From positions 62,001-126,000 of the forward strand of contig JAHLKC010000007.1 of NCBI GenBank assembly GCA_025449115.1: 64,000 nucleotides of DNA, in the 5' to 3' direction. This DNA is from Chytridium lagenaria. Taxonomy: Eukaryota > Chytridiomycota > Chytridiomycetes > Chytridiales > Chytridiaceae. This document shows positions 50,132-62,672 of the stretch, piece after piece. A program made the translations under genes and the position numbers. A model generated the notes under the pieces. It had not been told where the DNA came from. It ran no database searches and worked only from the letters and a program-made list of their open reading frames with translations. How positions within the stretch are numbered: position 1 is the first letter of the stretch; each line of letters begins with the position of its first letter.

Positions 50132-51473
50132 TCACTTTGCCCCAAACGGATCATTTACTGCAAACTCATCCCCAAACGGATCAAACTCTTCCACAGCCTG
50201 CTTTGCCGCACTCTTCTCCCACCCATCCCCAGCTCTTGGCGTAAACGACGCAAAAGCCGCCTCAAGCGTGGAAGCACCACCCGGATTCAATTTTGCTGTC
50301 AACAATGACGACGACGCCGGAGGTGCCGCCGCCATCGCCGTCCTGGTGCTTCCATTATCCGCGTGATAAAGGTAATTGTCGGCACTGAAATCGGGGAGGA
50401 GACCACCGCGTTGAAGGTCCTCCAGGTCCATGAAGGTGGATGAGGGTGGGGCAGTGGCAGGGTTGAATCGGGTGGGTGGGGATGCTGTGGAGAGGTGACC
50501 GCTGCGTTGGGAACGGAGGGCTGGGGGATGGGAACGGTAATGGGTTTCGCAGAAAAGTCAATGTCGGAGAGAAGGTTATAATTTGTTGATTGAGAGGAGG
50601 TGGAAGCGCGGGGTGCCGGGTTTGAGGGGGATGTGGAAAGGGAGGGACGGTAGGAGGGGGGACACGGAACGAGCGAATGAGGATTGAGGTTTGGGGAGAG
50701 AGAGCGAGAGGATTGGTATGAACGTTCTTCCACACCCAAATTCGAACTTGTATTCTTGGCGGACCCCCATACAGGGGCGTTCCCCAACACATCCGCCAGC
50801 GTGACACCTCCCGTCAGATCCCTCGGATTTGGCGACACGGATTGTTTACGGCCTTCTTGTTCTTCTTAGACGATTTCGGTACCGACACGGGTTTAGCTGC
50901 GACAGCGATAGGACCGTTTTCTTGTTCCACGAGCAAAATGTAGGCTTGATCCACGTCGTCTCGTGCCATACGGAGCGCTTGGAGATTGGCTTCGACGTTG
51001 GTGAAGCCCATGGACTTGAGTTGACGGAGTCCTTCGCGAGTGCGGGAGGTGAGAGCGAGGGAGGAGAGATCGTCGGGGTCTTCAGGGGGGATGTTATCGT
51101 TGACGAGCATGTCGATGGCTTCCTGAATGCGGCCGTTTGAGCGTTTCAAGGCTGGAAGGAAGGATGTGAGTGACGGGTATCTCGGTGCTTTTTAGTTCGG
51201 GCGGAGTTGAGTTGGATAATTGATTGCTTCCACCTCTTTTCCAATTATGTGTGGTATGGAGGATCGTGGCTTATCTATGTACTCCAGCAGAGAACAAATA
51301 TACAAACGGCCTGCCTCCTCAAAAACAGACAGCATCCTAATGAAGATAGAACACCAATGGACTTAAAACACACCTAGCCTGCTCTTATCCACATCTTGGA
51401 ATCCCATTCCATGTAGCATGCGTAACTGTCCCGCAAAGTTCTCATTGGGGTCGATTCCTGGGATGGTTTGCAT
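50132..51473 (-). CDS. Protein with two UBA-like domains, trafficking adaptor-like
   Basis: It starts plausibly at ATG 51473 (MQTIPGIDPNENFAGQLRML) and stops with TGA at 50132. The first UBA-like unit spans an intron: FAGQLRMLHGMGFQDVDKSR, then ALKRSNGRIQEAIDMLVN. The second is GLRQLKSMGFTNVEANLQAL then RMARDDVDQAYILL. After these comes SKKNKK, a Ser/Pro-rich linker, and a short acidic C-terminus with repeated FDPFGDEF and NDPFGAK. DPF motifs of this kind bind the AP-2 appendage in endocytic adaptors. A ubiquitin-binding role in endocytosis or trafficking is inferred. Two frame changes occur in the linker (near 50.85 and 50.45 kb). Earlier exons could exist. Confidence 0.7.
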
Positions 51474-51995
51474 TCGAAGAGGTGATGTAAGGGGAAGAGT
51501 TCAAGGTTTGGTATCAGTATGTAACGAAAAAATTTCAAGTCGATTCAAGGCCATTTTGTGGATGGATCGTGTGGGATTTGGTTGCAGGTGATCGATGATG
51601 GTTTCTGAGAGTAGGTGTTGAAGCACGGCCATGTCACCGTCGAAGGGGAAAAAGCACATCAATTTTCGACTTTATTGGTACGGGTCTGAGAATGGACAGA
51701 TATTCAAGTGTGTCATCAGCCTCCATTTCAATATGCATTGTAATAAAGTTTAGTGCATTTGCAGTCTTTACGGTATGTTAAATGCGTTGAGGTGAAGGGA
51801 AATTTGGACCTTTCCATAGTCCCCTTCCTCCTTGACTCTCTGTGATGGTATCCAGATTGGTGACATGCAATTTCAAAAAAGTATTGGTGCCCATCACATC
51901 ACGCATGCTTCTGTCCATCATTCTTCCATACTCGCATCGCTAAAGGCATCCATCGCTTTATCAGTAACCCAAGTCACCACCAACATCGATCCATC
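51474..51995. other. Divergent intergenic region, UBA gene / methyltransferase
   Basis: 522 bases between two divergent start codons. No element is recognised and no coding conservation was seen. It presumably contains both promoters. Confidence 0.5.
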
Positions 51996-53132
51996 ATGTC
52001 TACCTTTTCCCAGTCCACATTCGACACGGCCGCCTACAAAGACTACCGGTAAACCACCTCCTCCTTTCCTCATACTGAGCTATCATGTAGCCCAACGTAT
52101 GATGATAGTTTGTTTGAGACAATTTTAAAGTTTCATGGACACCGGACACCCGAGAAAGACTGCGCTTGATGTGGCGTGTGGGACGGGACAGGCAACTGTG
52201 AGTTTGGCGAAATGGTTTGATGAGGTTGTTGGTGTGGAGCCGAGGTAAGTCATTATTTTTCTCTTCGTTTTTAGGACTAATGACTTTTACGTTGTTGTAA
52301 TTCCATCATAACATGATTTTATATCAGTTTGGTCATGCTGAAAGGTATAAAAAATGAAATCTTTTCCGCCTGCTTTAAGAGATCCGCGTGGAAATAAGAC
52401 TGAAGTTATTTAAAAAGAGGCCATCCCTTGCCAAAACATCAGATACAAGCAAGGAGATTCCAGTCATTTCAACGTCCCCGACCAATCCATGGATCTTGTT
52501 GCAACGGCTCAAGCTGCCCATTGTGAGTGATAAATATCTATACATGTTTCTCATTCTATATATTTATTCGTATTTGAACAAAAAGGGTTTGATATGCCAG
52601 AATTTTACTCTGAAGTTCGCCGCGTCTTGAAACCACACGGAACACTTGCCATCTGGGGATACGCTTACTGCCGTATTAAGGGGAACGAAGAGATGAGTGA
52701 AGCTATTTTTAAGTGGGGCACAGAGACGATGAAAGAGTATTGGGATGAACGTAGGAAAATACTTGATGACTATTATGAATCGATTCGACCGCCGTTTCCA
52801 GAAGTGTACAGGTGATTGTTGTGTTTTATTTGGAAATTTGGAATACTGATACACATTTTAGATTGATTCGACCTACGAGCGTGCATGCATCGCCTATTCA
52901 TAAGAGAATGACAGTGACGACGTTACAGCGGTATTTAAAGACATTCTCGTGCCATAAGACCTACGTTGATGCGACTAAGGAGGCTAAGAAGGGACGATCA
53001 GCTGGAGATGATGATGATGATGATCCTGTTGATGCTATAGTCAAGATCTTTTACCCTTTGAAGGATGAATGGGATACGCAAGTGGTTGAGGTGGAGTGGC
53101 CCATGATATTAATCCTTGCAAAGATGCAGTAA
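51996..53132 (+). CDS. SAM-dependent methyltransferase, Tmt1/Crg1-like
   Basis: The start is ATG 51996 (MSTFSQSTFDTAAYKDYR, then an intron) and the stop is TAA 53130–53132. Class I methyltransferase motifs are ALDVACGTGQATVSLAKWFD (motif I), EVVGVEPS (post-I acidic residue), SMDLVATAQAAHWFDMPEFY (joined across an intron) and RRVLKPHGTLAIWGY. The C-terminal half (DDYYESIRPPFPEVYR; QRYLKTFSCHKTYVD; VEVEWPMILILAKMQ) matches fungal trans-aconitate/cantharidin methyltransferases. Those transfer a methyl group to small carboxylic acids. The substrate here is not determined. A one-base frame change occurs near 52.41 kb in an A run, and the residues on both sides are conserved. Confidence 0.87.
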
Positions 53133-53733
53133 AAGTGTATTGTTTGTTTTGCATGTAAATAAATAAAAGGCTGGGTCAAGTGGTTGTCTTTGAAGTCAAG
53201 TAGGATTTTGGCTGAGTGACCATTCAAAAATCTTTGGTGTGTGGTCACTGGTCAGTGTGTGTGTGGAGGAGAGTGTTAAAGTTAAGGATTTAAATGGTGT
53301 ATGGATGGATGGATGGATGGATGGGTGGGTGGATGAACAGTAACAGGTGGATCAGGAATTCAGGATGGCAGGATGGTTCAGGAAGACTTTTAAGGGGATT
53401 GAACCAATGAGATTCAAGCGCATATTTTCCTCTTGTCTTTGTCTTTGTGTTACGTGCGGATGAATTCCTTTTTTTTTTTTAATAATACATATCAATTAAG
53501 GAATAATTAGTTGGGACGTCCGTCATCCGTCATTCAACATCTATTTGACACCAAACACAACTACTCTCACTACCACCTACCACCTACCACCTACCATCTA
53601 CCACCTAACTACTCACTCATTCACTCTCACTCACTCACTCACTTACTCTCTACAACTACATTACGCAAAATACTTCAAATTTATACGGAAATACGATAAA
53701 ACTACCAACCCCATCACTGGAACACTACTACCT
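53133..53733. other. Intergenic region with simple repeats
   Basis: It contains an (ATGG)n microsatellite at about 53301–53336 and a 7-base minisatellite (TACCACC) at about 53570–53610, followed by CACTCACT repeats. These lie directly upstream of the next gene's start codon and may affect its promoter. No gene was seen. Confidence 0.65.
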
Positions 53734-55312
53734 ATGCGTCTGAGACCACGGCAACAGCCGTCTCAACAAAAGCAACAACCACAACAACAAGATGCATTAT
53801 CGTCATCATCCAATTCGGCTGTAACCACTATATACTCTATCGATGCAGTACAAGTTTCCTCACCCTTATCATCACCTTCTATCACTTCTTCAATCTCAAC
53901 CTCTTCCTCTCCCTTAAACATCCCTATTATTCTCTCTACACAGTCCCTGCTGGATCCAACAACCATTTCTGCCCTCCTTATCGACCTGGGTTCTGCATGT
54001 CTAGGAAGAGGCTCCAACAGCGGCAACGGGAACAGTAGGAACAGCAATGCATCCGGATTCCCATCCATACCTTCATCCCTTCGCATCGCTGCCGTTGTTG
54101 ACGTATCCCCTCCATCTCTCGCCCAATGCGATCTCGAATCCAAAATTACAGCCATTGCTTCTGCAGGCTATTCCCTCTCCGCCATCCTCCTCGTCCCTTC
54201 ACGAAGCAATCAACAAAACATGCAACTGCCCTTTTCACGACCTCCCGCATTTATCCCCGTTCCTGTTCTGTTTCTCTCTTCACCCGCTTCGTCGTCCGAA
54301 ACAGTTGATGCCTTAGCACAAGGAATCCGATCCGCTTTGGACAGTTATCCTCTCACATCCTTGAATAGAACCTGGGAAGCCTTGGCTCGAGGCGACGGCT
54401 TTACCACCTCACAAATTACGATGACCTGGTCTTCCTCTCCTACCTCCATCTCCAGTCAACAATTACAGCAGCAGCAGCAAACAACAATTACAGCAACAAA
54501 AGCAATCGCCTCCATCGCTTGATACTGATATTCGTCCTCTAGTCCGTCATCCCTACTACCTTACCAAACGATCAATCCAACCCCTCCCCTTTACTCGCCT
54601 CCGCCGTCACATCCATCTCTTCCGTTTCCCCCATTTCCAACTTCTCTTCCGCCATAGTCCCAACCTTCACCCCCCTTGTCTCATCCTCCCAAAACGGAAC
54701 ACCCTGGGCCGTCATTGCCATCGCCCTCGCTGCCGTCCTCGTCTCTGTCTTCTCCATCGCAGTCGGTTGGTGGGTTTACGCAAAACGTGGTGCCATTCGC
54801 AAAGAACGTCTCATCATTGAAGCCGCAGCCGCGGCTGCATCTCATCACCATCCATCCATACCCCCGTCCTCTTCAACCTCAAACACAACCGCCCGTTCAT
54901 CCATCTCTTCTTACCATGACACCCTTGCCTCTACAGCAGCCTCAACACGTCTTCGAGGCGTCTCCAACGAAAGTTCTGCAGCTCTTTCCCTCTCTTCACG
55001 CTACAGCGAAGAAAGTCGTCGCTCACTCACCCTCTCCTCCCCATCCCTCATCTCCACGTCCCTACCCCGTGCAATCGCCCTACCCTCCTCGATCCCCTCT
55101 ACCGTCACCGCACAACCCTCCAACCATCCGTTCGGCTCAACAACAATTCGGCCGCTACAGCCGCTGCAGCTCCACCGTTGCCTGCCCCGCAACCGGCGGC
55201 CGGGTTCGCGTCGGCGAGGACTCATGGGAAGATGCCAGGAGTGGCGAGACCACCGATGCAGGGACCGCAGACGAGAGGCGGGCAGGGGAATGCGATAATC
55301 AGGCTTGGTTGA
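53734..55312 (+). CDS. Single-span membrane protein with PA-like ectodomain
   Basis: It probably starts at ATG 53734 (MRLRPRQQPSQQKQQPQQQD), and the best-supported end is TGA 55310–55312. A Gln/Ser-rich start is followed by SSLRIAAVVDVSPPSLAQCD, then LESKITAIASAGYSLSAILL and AFIPVPVLFLSSP. This resembles a protease-associated (PA) domain, where a CxFxxK-like segment precedes AxxAGxxAxI. A membrane span (WAVIAIALAAVLVSVFSIAV) follows, then YAKRGAIRKERLIIEAAAAA and a Ser-rich cytosolic tail. PA-TM proteins of fungi often end in a RING finger, which is not seen here. At least one frame change is needed near 54.5 kb and another near 55.1 kb. The PA call is tentative. Confidence 0.6.
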
Positions 55313-58048
55313 ATAACAGGGATACCTTTAATTTCGAGAACCCCGTGTGGTAGTGATATGATATTCAATTTGAACATTATGATTACCTGGGGGTTTGTTT
55401 TGTTTTTTTTTTTTAATTTAGAGAATTGGATATCTTGAATGCCCACGTTTATGTTTTGTTAAATCCCCTCAACCTCCTGATTTTCTTAAATCATTCCGAT
55501 TTGATGCTGTGACTTGTATCCCCCATGTGAGAGTGGCGATTATTGTTTCTCAGTCTAAGTTTGATGACTCGTATCGCTCGGAATCTTATCCATGTTGTTT
55601 TTTTTCGGGTTCCTCCATTTCCCTTTTATTTTCAAACGCCTGCCTTCGTTTTCTCTTATAGTTCTTATCGCCATGTTCTCTCGATATATTTTTTTTTTGG
55701 GGGGGGGGGGGGTTTGGCCCGACTTCTTTTTTATGGTTTTTATTGACTCTTTCTTGTCCTTTCTGAGACGGGGAAGAAAATATCTACCCGCTTTGTTTAT
55801 ATATACCATATCCTGATTATACGCTTTTTGTCTAATACTTGTGCTTTTCTAATACTTTCGCCCCTTATGAAGATCATTTCACCAAAAGCCTTTTTTACCT
55901 TGGTTATATGTATTTTATCTGTTGTCGTTGGGGAATGATGTATCTCCATAGACCTGATGACATAGCTCCCCTTTGTTGCCTGTTTCATACCGTGTTTCAG
56001 GTGGCGGAAAAGAAATGTGCGTTGATGCCGAAATATCTCGACCAAACTCTATATTCCTCTGATCATGCTGATGGATGTGCATGTTATACTCGGTTGTTGG
56101 ACGTTGCCATATAATATCAGCTGGTATTCCAAGTAGAGATAAATTATTTGAGTTGTTTATTTCGACTTCAATGTTGAAGGATACACTTTTTTATGTTGTT
56201 ATATGGATGTACACGTTCTTGGGTATTGGCTTGATGTATAATAGTGGCGATAAACAAAAGAAATATATGGTGTTTATTTCTATGCGCAATGATGGGATAG
56301 TCGACCAAGACTTCTATCCTGTATTAAGGTCATGCATGCTGATTGGGTTGGCTGTTAGTAATTCAGACGACGATAAAGAAATCTACGTTGCTTAATCTGT
56401 TCGACTTGCGCGTAGGTGGCCTGATTTCAAATTAAACCTTTTGGTCCTGTATTTTGGTCATGGATAGATTTGTATATCCTCTGCAGTAATAGCCGTCAGT
56501 ATTTCAGATGGCGATAAAATAATAAATGCATTGTAATTCGACTTTGAGCGCTGCGACCAAAGCTTTATATCCTGTTTTCGGTCATAATTGCTGGTTATTC
56601 TCAAAGTCAGCTTGGCTGTACTTTCAAAGAATTCAGATTGCGATCAAAAAAATATCCGCGTTGTTTGTTTGATATGCATGCTGAGGGATGTCGACCAAGT
56701 TTCAGGTGACGATTTAATAAGTCTGCCGTTGTTAATCTCGGCTTTGTGCGTTGCGGATATGTATCGACCAAGTAATGCATTTTTTGTTCATGCTGATGGA
56801 TCTGTTATCGGTTCACAATAAAGATATTTTCGTCTACGTGGTCAGCCCTCTGCGTTCAAAAATAAATGAACCCCTCATTATCCTAGTGCATTTATTTCTC
56901 AAAGGCCGTATTGATCCATGTTCTAGTAAAAAGATGTTTTCGTTAGGACGATCATAGACTTTTATTTTGAAATAAACGATCACCTCTTTTCTCTGTAACC
57001 TATCACTCCAGAAAGAGATGGCACAATCATAAGGTGGTCAACAAAAAAGATATTTCATATGAGTATTTATTCAACTTATAATCTTCCTTTCTTGGCAATT
57101 ATAGTGATAAAGCGTAAATGGTTGTGCATCGGCTGCATTTAACGTTGACGTTGAATAATATTGGTGGGATAACCCACCTTCCTTGCTTCTGAAAGACTTC
57201 AATCATAAAACCGGTTTAAGCTTAAGCATTTACACATAACCTCAGCAATAAGCTCCTCTTCTCGCACCAAAGCGTCAAAAATTTCTCAATGGCTTATTTA
57301 TTCTCACTCCAAGACCTTTTTTTTTTTTTTCTTTCTTTTTTTTGCCAAGGTTTTTTTTTTTTTTCCTTTTTACTTTTTTTCTTTTAGTTCTGTTGACCCT
57401 TTTGTTTTGTTTCTTTTTGCGCGTTTTTAAAAATGATCTGTGCCAGTTGTCGGGTTGCCCTGATCCGATGAGGGCTGCGCTGTGGGCTCGGATCAGGGCA
57501 TCTGGTGGAGCCTTGGGGCTGCGCTCGTGAAGGGGGCTGCTTTGAGGAACTGGGCGTATATATGTGAAGGGGAGATTAAGGGAAGATGAAAGGGCGCGGG
57601 TCGCGTAGCGGATGGGTCGTGTAGTAGGCAAATGTGGGTTCTCATTTGTGAAGGGCAGATGAAGGGAAGGTTTGAGAACGGGTAAATCTTGGTAAGCTGG
57701 CGTGGTAAGATTAGGTAGAGATAGCAATAACTTAAATAAAGCCCCGACTAGAAGGTTTTCTAAGGTATGGATTATTTAATAAGAGAAATGTGGGGCCGAA
57801 CGGTTTCTGCGTTGAGCGAAGAAAAAGAAAACAAAATTAAAATGCAAAAGACAGCGTTGATGGCGGACACCATGATGTAGATGATTTGCAATATTATTAT
57901 TGTTCTATATGACAACGGATACAGTGAATATATTGAGAAGACGAGTGTAAAATAAAATGCATGAAGGAAAGGGCTTGGCCGAAGAAAGAGAGAAGGTAGA
58001 AAATGCAGCAAAAAAAAGTGGTTAAAAACTTAAAATGGATTGGTGGTT
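55313..58048. other. Long gene-poor region
   Basis: It contains a T10-G14 homopolymer junction at 55689–55712, the decayed tandem array described separately, and T-rich sequence at 57.31–57.42 kb. A stretch at 57.4–57.7 kb with a GATCAGGGC/CTGATCCGA inverted repeat lies near 57.46–57.50 kb. Open frames here are short or arise from T/A runs. I see no supportable gene. Confidence 0.55.
55999..56830 (+). repeat. Decayed tandem satellite, unit about 125 bases
   Basis: The word (CAG)GTGGCGATAAA and variants recurs near 55999, 56136, 56241, 56366, 56506, 56633, 56703 and 56815. In most units TGCGTTG and CGACCAA follow, then TATATCCTG…GGTCAT…GCTGAT. Spacing is mostly 105–140 bases. Units are strongly diverged, so the array is old. 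Confidence 0.6.
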
Positions 58049-61000
58049 TTACTTAGAGGGCATACGCATAGCGTCTGCTCCGAAACCCTCGCATTGTGGG
58101 AGTACATCCGAAAAGTTAAACTTTCTGCCATACGCGCTCCCCCAAATCATTTGTTCCGTGCACTGTAAAAAGATGAAATGATTAAAAACCAGGGAGGATA
58201 CTTAATGGAAGGAAGGATATTTAAGAAATACTCACAGTCAAGAAAACCTCTGGCGCACAGCTCTCCTGATCCATCCGATTCAACCCATAAAACGGCATAA
58301 TCACATTATATTCTGGATTGATTCCCACCAATAACAAAATCACCGTTAAACTGATCGCCGCACCCGTATCAAACCCAGCGCTCATGATATAAGCATACCG
58401 TTGCCACCATTTCGCATGGAATTTCCGAACAATCAAATTCACGATAAACGCGACCATAAGGGGGTGATTAGGTCGGAGCGGGTCGTGCCGGCTGCATTGG
58501 GAAGACGGCGAGAAGGGGGACGTTGATGAGATGCCAAGGCCCGTGGGGTGGTATTTGTGGAGGGCGTAGAAGAAGAGCGGGCGAGAAGTCCGAGGATGAA
58601 GCCATAAATGCAGGTGTGATAGGGGGAGTTGGGGCCGAAAAACGGGCGGACCGATGCCTCCCCAGATTGTTCCGGCGCTCAGGAAGATTTGGTAGGCAAT
58701 GGCTGGAATGACGGGTTAGTTTAGTAACTTGGGGGGAAAAAGAGAAAGACTAGAGAAAGAAAGGAAAGAAAAGCGAGAAAGAAACTTACGTGACCATCCC
58801 ATCGGAGGATCATTCATCATCCTTTCAACCCCAATCACCTCAAACACTCCCACCGCAACCGCCACATTAATAACACCGTCATAACCGTACTAAAAAACTG
58901 CACCGTAAACATAGCTCTTGGCGGCACCTTTGCGTAATGCCCAACTTCAAATCCACAAGTGAGAGTCCATTGATCGTCGAGATATATTCAACGTCTTGAA
59001 CGACATCACCGTGATCATGCGGCCCGAACAATATAGCCTATTATGAGCTCAGAGACCACTTTAACCCGATTTGTTGTCCGGAGATGGCTTCAATCGTACC
59101 AATCGGGATCATGCAGATACCGGAGACGGCGAGGGAAAGGAGGACGGACCACCAGGGGAGGTCGAAGCCACCCCATTGACCGACGGCGATGGCGAGGAGG
59201 AAGGTGACGACGAGGAGGAAGATGTACCATGCGTCAGAGACTTCAGGATAAACGTCCTGTTTACAGGGTGTTTAAAAAAGGAAAGAAAAGAAAAGATAGG
59301 AGTTCTCACCATCATCTTTGCGTGGATGTCATCTGCGTCTAAATCTCTTACACTCGTCCTAAACCTATACCACAAATCCTTTCCATACCATAACCAAACA
59401 TGTACAAGAACGGCCGCGAACATCACAAAGTAACTCGCGTATTCCACCGCAAAATAAGTTGAGAGACGAATAGGTGCCACGAGCGCGTAAGCCTCTTCGT
59501 CGAGGGTGACAGTGTGGTTGGTGATAGTGAGGATGTTGAGAGCAGAGATGGCGCGACCGTTCTTGTCAAATAAGGAAGGGGTGTTGAGGGCTTGACCGAG
59601 AGGGAATTGGCCAGTGCCGTTTGCGCCGTCAAAAGGGTCGCTGCCGATTTGTTGGTCGTTACCAAATGCGTTTTTGGACCACAGGATGGGGATGATGAGC
59701 CAGCAGGTTATCCAGACTGGAAAAGACGTGAGTATGATGACATACGGGAAGGGTCATGATCTTGAAAATGGAAGAAAATGGGATGAGGACTTACTGCCAA
59801 TGAATTGGTTCATAAAGGCCCAGAGAGGGGTAACGATAGGGGAGAAGACGGTAATGAACGTCCAGTCAAAAGAGAAGGAAAGAAGTCCTAATCCTTGTTT
59901 AGCGGAGCCCAACATCTTGATACGTTGGTTATTGGGAGCGACATGACAGAGCAGAGATATGGCCCCCAATGGCAGGGGTGATGAAACTCGGGAACCACTG
60001 ATAAATCGCCATAAAGAGAACGCACAACCAAAAAATTTGGACCTTGACATGAATGACTATAAATAATAAGTTAGGGTGGATAAAAAAACAATCAAGAGGC
60101 TTACCTTCCCATTCTTCATTTTATCTTCTTCCTCCTCCTCATCTCCTAAACCCCCAAACCGATGCAAGGATCTCAGCAACGCAATAGTCCCTAAATTACT
60201 CGGCCAAAGCATCGACGCAGGCCTCACAAGGAACTTTCGCGTAAGTCCCGCAAGGCCATACCCGAAACACTGCGATGCGATCGCAAACGCCATACACCAG
60301 GCCACTGAGATGTTTTGACCGAGGATGTAGCGTTGCACGACAATGTTGTAGAGACAGTAGGCGGGACGGGCGGCGGTGACAGTGAAGACGTAGATGAGTG
60401 TGTGTTCCTTGAAGGAGAAAGGACCAGGGTTGAGTTGGAAGGAAAGGGACGTGAAAGGAATTTTAAAGTGACCGGTGGGAGGATCCATGCCATGAAGGAG
60501 CCAATGGGTAGGAGGCGAGGACTGCAATGAAGGGGTTGAGGACTGTAGAAACGGTTAGAAGGGGCGGCGTATTGGGCGATGCAAGAAGATTGACTTACAA
60601 AAAAATTGGTCCTGAACGTGAACAACGTGACAAAGGCAAGGATGACTGAAAAGAAAATTCCAATGACCCATACCCTGAACGTGAGGGCAGGGTATTGGGG
60701 TCATCCACTCTTGGCACGACCGCGTCAACGATATCATAGATATCATGGTTCACGTCAAATTGTCGGTTTCGACGGCAGTGTCGCTGTTATCGGTTGCCGA
60801 CTCGTCGCCGGTGGTGGAAGTGGAGAAACGGTGCTTGTTGGTGTTTTTGTAGTAAATGCGTTCCTCAAGTTCGTTTCTCGGATGGAACCGCTGTCTGTGG
60901 GGGTTGCAGAGTTAAAATTTGAAGGGAGGAGGAAGTTGAAGACGAAGGGAGTTTACCACTGTCGACGTCAAAGAAGAAGGTATTTCTCTTGTTGTCGTGC

Positions 61001-61092
61001 CTGTCAAACCCGTCGTGCTTTTCCTCACTAGCAGCTACAAATGCGTTGACGTGATTCCGCCTATGGGATGAATTTTGCGTCCTTCCCTTCAT
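58049..61092 (-). CDS. OPT-family oligopeptide transporter
   Basis: The start is ATG 61092 (MKGRTQNSSHRRNHVNAFVA) and the stop is TAA 58049–58051, with many introns. The first transmembrane exon reads DDPNTLP, then TFRVWVIGIFFSVILAFVTL after a one-base frame change. Next come the OPT hallmark LNPGPFSFKEHTLIYVF, QCFGYGLAGLTRKFLVRPAS then MLWPSNLGTIALL, and PLWAFMNQFIGS. VAPIRLSTYFAVEYASYFVM, DVYPEVSDAWYIFLLVVTFL, AGFDTGAAISLTVILLLVGI and NYxxPFYGLNR-like sequence close the protein. Members move tri- to pentapeptides or peptide-like metal chelates with protons across the plasma membrane. Several frame breaks are present. It is divergent from a second OPT gene at 62989. Confidence 0.9.
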
Positions 61093-61179
61093 ATTGTAAA
61101 TTAACAAAAAGATGAAGAGTGAGGATGGTAGAGAATGAGGAGAGTTGTAGAGTTGAGAAAGTGTCGGTCTTCTTCAAAT

Positions 61180-61292
61180 GAAAGGTTGAAGGTAGATTCG
61201 GAGTGAGGTATCAGTGAGGAATCCAGATGTTTTAATGCAGGACCGAGCATGTCGAGGTTTTCGTCGTCGAAGTCCCACCTTTTATTGGATTC
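61180..61292 (+). repeat. Imperfect direct repeat, left copy
   Basis: Aligns with 62562–62672 through GTTGAAGGT, a GAGGA step, GTCGAG and finally CGTCGAAGTCCCNNCTTTTAT. Identity is moderate, with indels. Confidence 0.5.
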
Positions 61293-62561
61293 CTGTTTTT
61301 TTCTTTTGTTTTTGTCAGAAATGGAGAACTAATTTTTTTTTCCTTTTTTGGAACTGAGTCTCCCTTCAAAAATGACGTATGTTTGTTCTCTTGTACCCCT
61401 TAACCTTCAGCTCCTGTCCCCTTCAAAGAAACAGCCCATTCCGTATGACTTCTTCCTCGTGCGATAAGCAATGGTCTTCCCACCACTGCGGACTCTTCCA
61501 TTGATAATTGTTGAAGGGTGCTGAGCTGCATGCTGTGACTCTTCCAGTGAAGGCACTGCAGAACGGGACAGGAAGACAACGAATAGGGAGAGGAGAAGAA
61601 GGTTTAAATGCAACAGGCTATCGTCGAAGGAATTGGCGTCGTAGTGCTTTAACAATCAAATCATAGCTCAAAGAGATTAATGTTGTTGATAACTCCAATG
61701 AATTACACCAGTTTATTCTCCGTCCTTGCATTTAACATTGCTGTAAAACTTGGAACATCCATCTGTTTGTTGTCCAAACCGTCAATCATTTTTTAGAGCA
61801 GATGTGAGGTATGTCTGGCAAATTTGTTCTGATCCAGAAACATGGTGGAGCCCAACAAAGAGGCCAGCAGTCCTCCCTGATTGTATTGCGAGTATGAAGT
61901 TAGCTGACCAGAAGACGCATTGGTATATCTCTGGAAACTAGCGTGTAGACAGACATGTAATTGAGGCAAGATGGCGAGAAAATACATCATGATAGTTCCA
62001 TCAATGCCTCAGTTCATGGGCTGGTTGGATAACGGTAAAAGAGTTGCTGGGCGAACTACATCTAGATGCTTAGACGCCAGAAAGGGTATGGGTATTGTGA
62101 TCAGTTAAATGGACATTTGTTGGGACCTTATTCTTTACGACGATAAAGGAGGATTGTGTTATGGAGCAGCTCTAGTTGAGTGCATTTTTAAGCGTCGTTA
62201 GAGTAGATCTACCATTCTAATAAAGGTAGCCCTATACACCTCATTAGCAATACCTGGGCCGACGATTCTTCGACGAAGGGCCCTCCAAGTGTTTACACTA
62301 GGCCCTCGTCCATTCGTTGGAACACACTATCACAATGATATCTAATTAATTTATTGAGGTAAGAGAGCAGAGACCACGTCGTCAGAGGGAAGCAAGCTTC
62401 GTTGAAGATATAAGGATTTTGGCTCAAGAGAAAAACCTTTTCAATTTGGCTCAAGAGAACAAGAAAACCTCCTCATGCCGTCAAGCCTGAAGTAACCCAT
62501 CTTCCAGGCTAGTCTAGATGGCGTACGATTCTAGAATGAAGAGGGATGTGCAAGGAAGCGT

Positions 62562-62672
62562 TGAAGGTGAGTGACATTTGTCCGCAAAACATGTAGCCGA
62601 CAGTTGGAGTGCTTATTTCATTGAGGATTTCGTCGAGATGCTCATCGTCGAAGTCCCGTCTTTTATACGACT
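62562..62672 (+). repeat. Imperfect direct repeat, right copy
   Basis: Partner of 61180–61292, about 1.4 kb away in the same orientation. It lies roughly 300 bases before the start codon of the second OPT gene. Confidence 0.5.

Noticed and set aside
57275..57727. Minus-strand 150-codon Lys-rich frame
   Set aside because: The Lys-rich end comes from plus-strand T runs, and the rest has no conserved pattern or splice context.
61407..61655. Minus-strand 82-codon frame with a leader-like hydrophobic stretch
   Set aside because: It begins with TTG rather than ATG and has no homologue I recognise; it lies within a repeat-flanked spacer.
61750..61941. Short plus-strand frame in the OPT spacer
   Set aside because: It is too short, with no recognisable motif; it could be a relic of a mobile element but that is not supportable.
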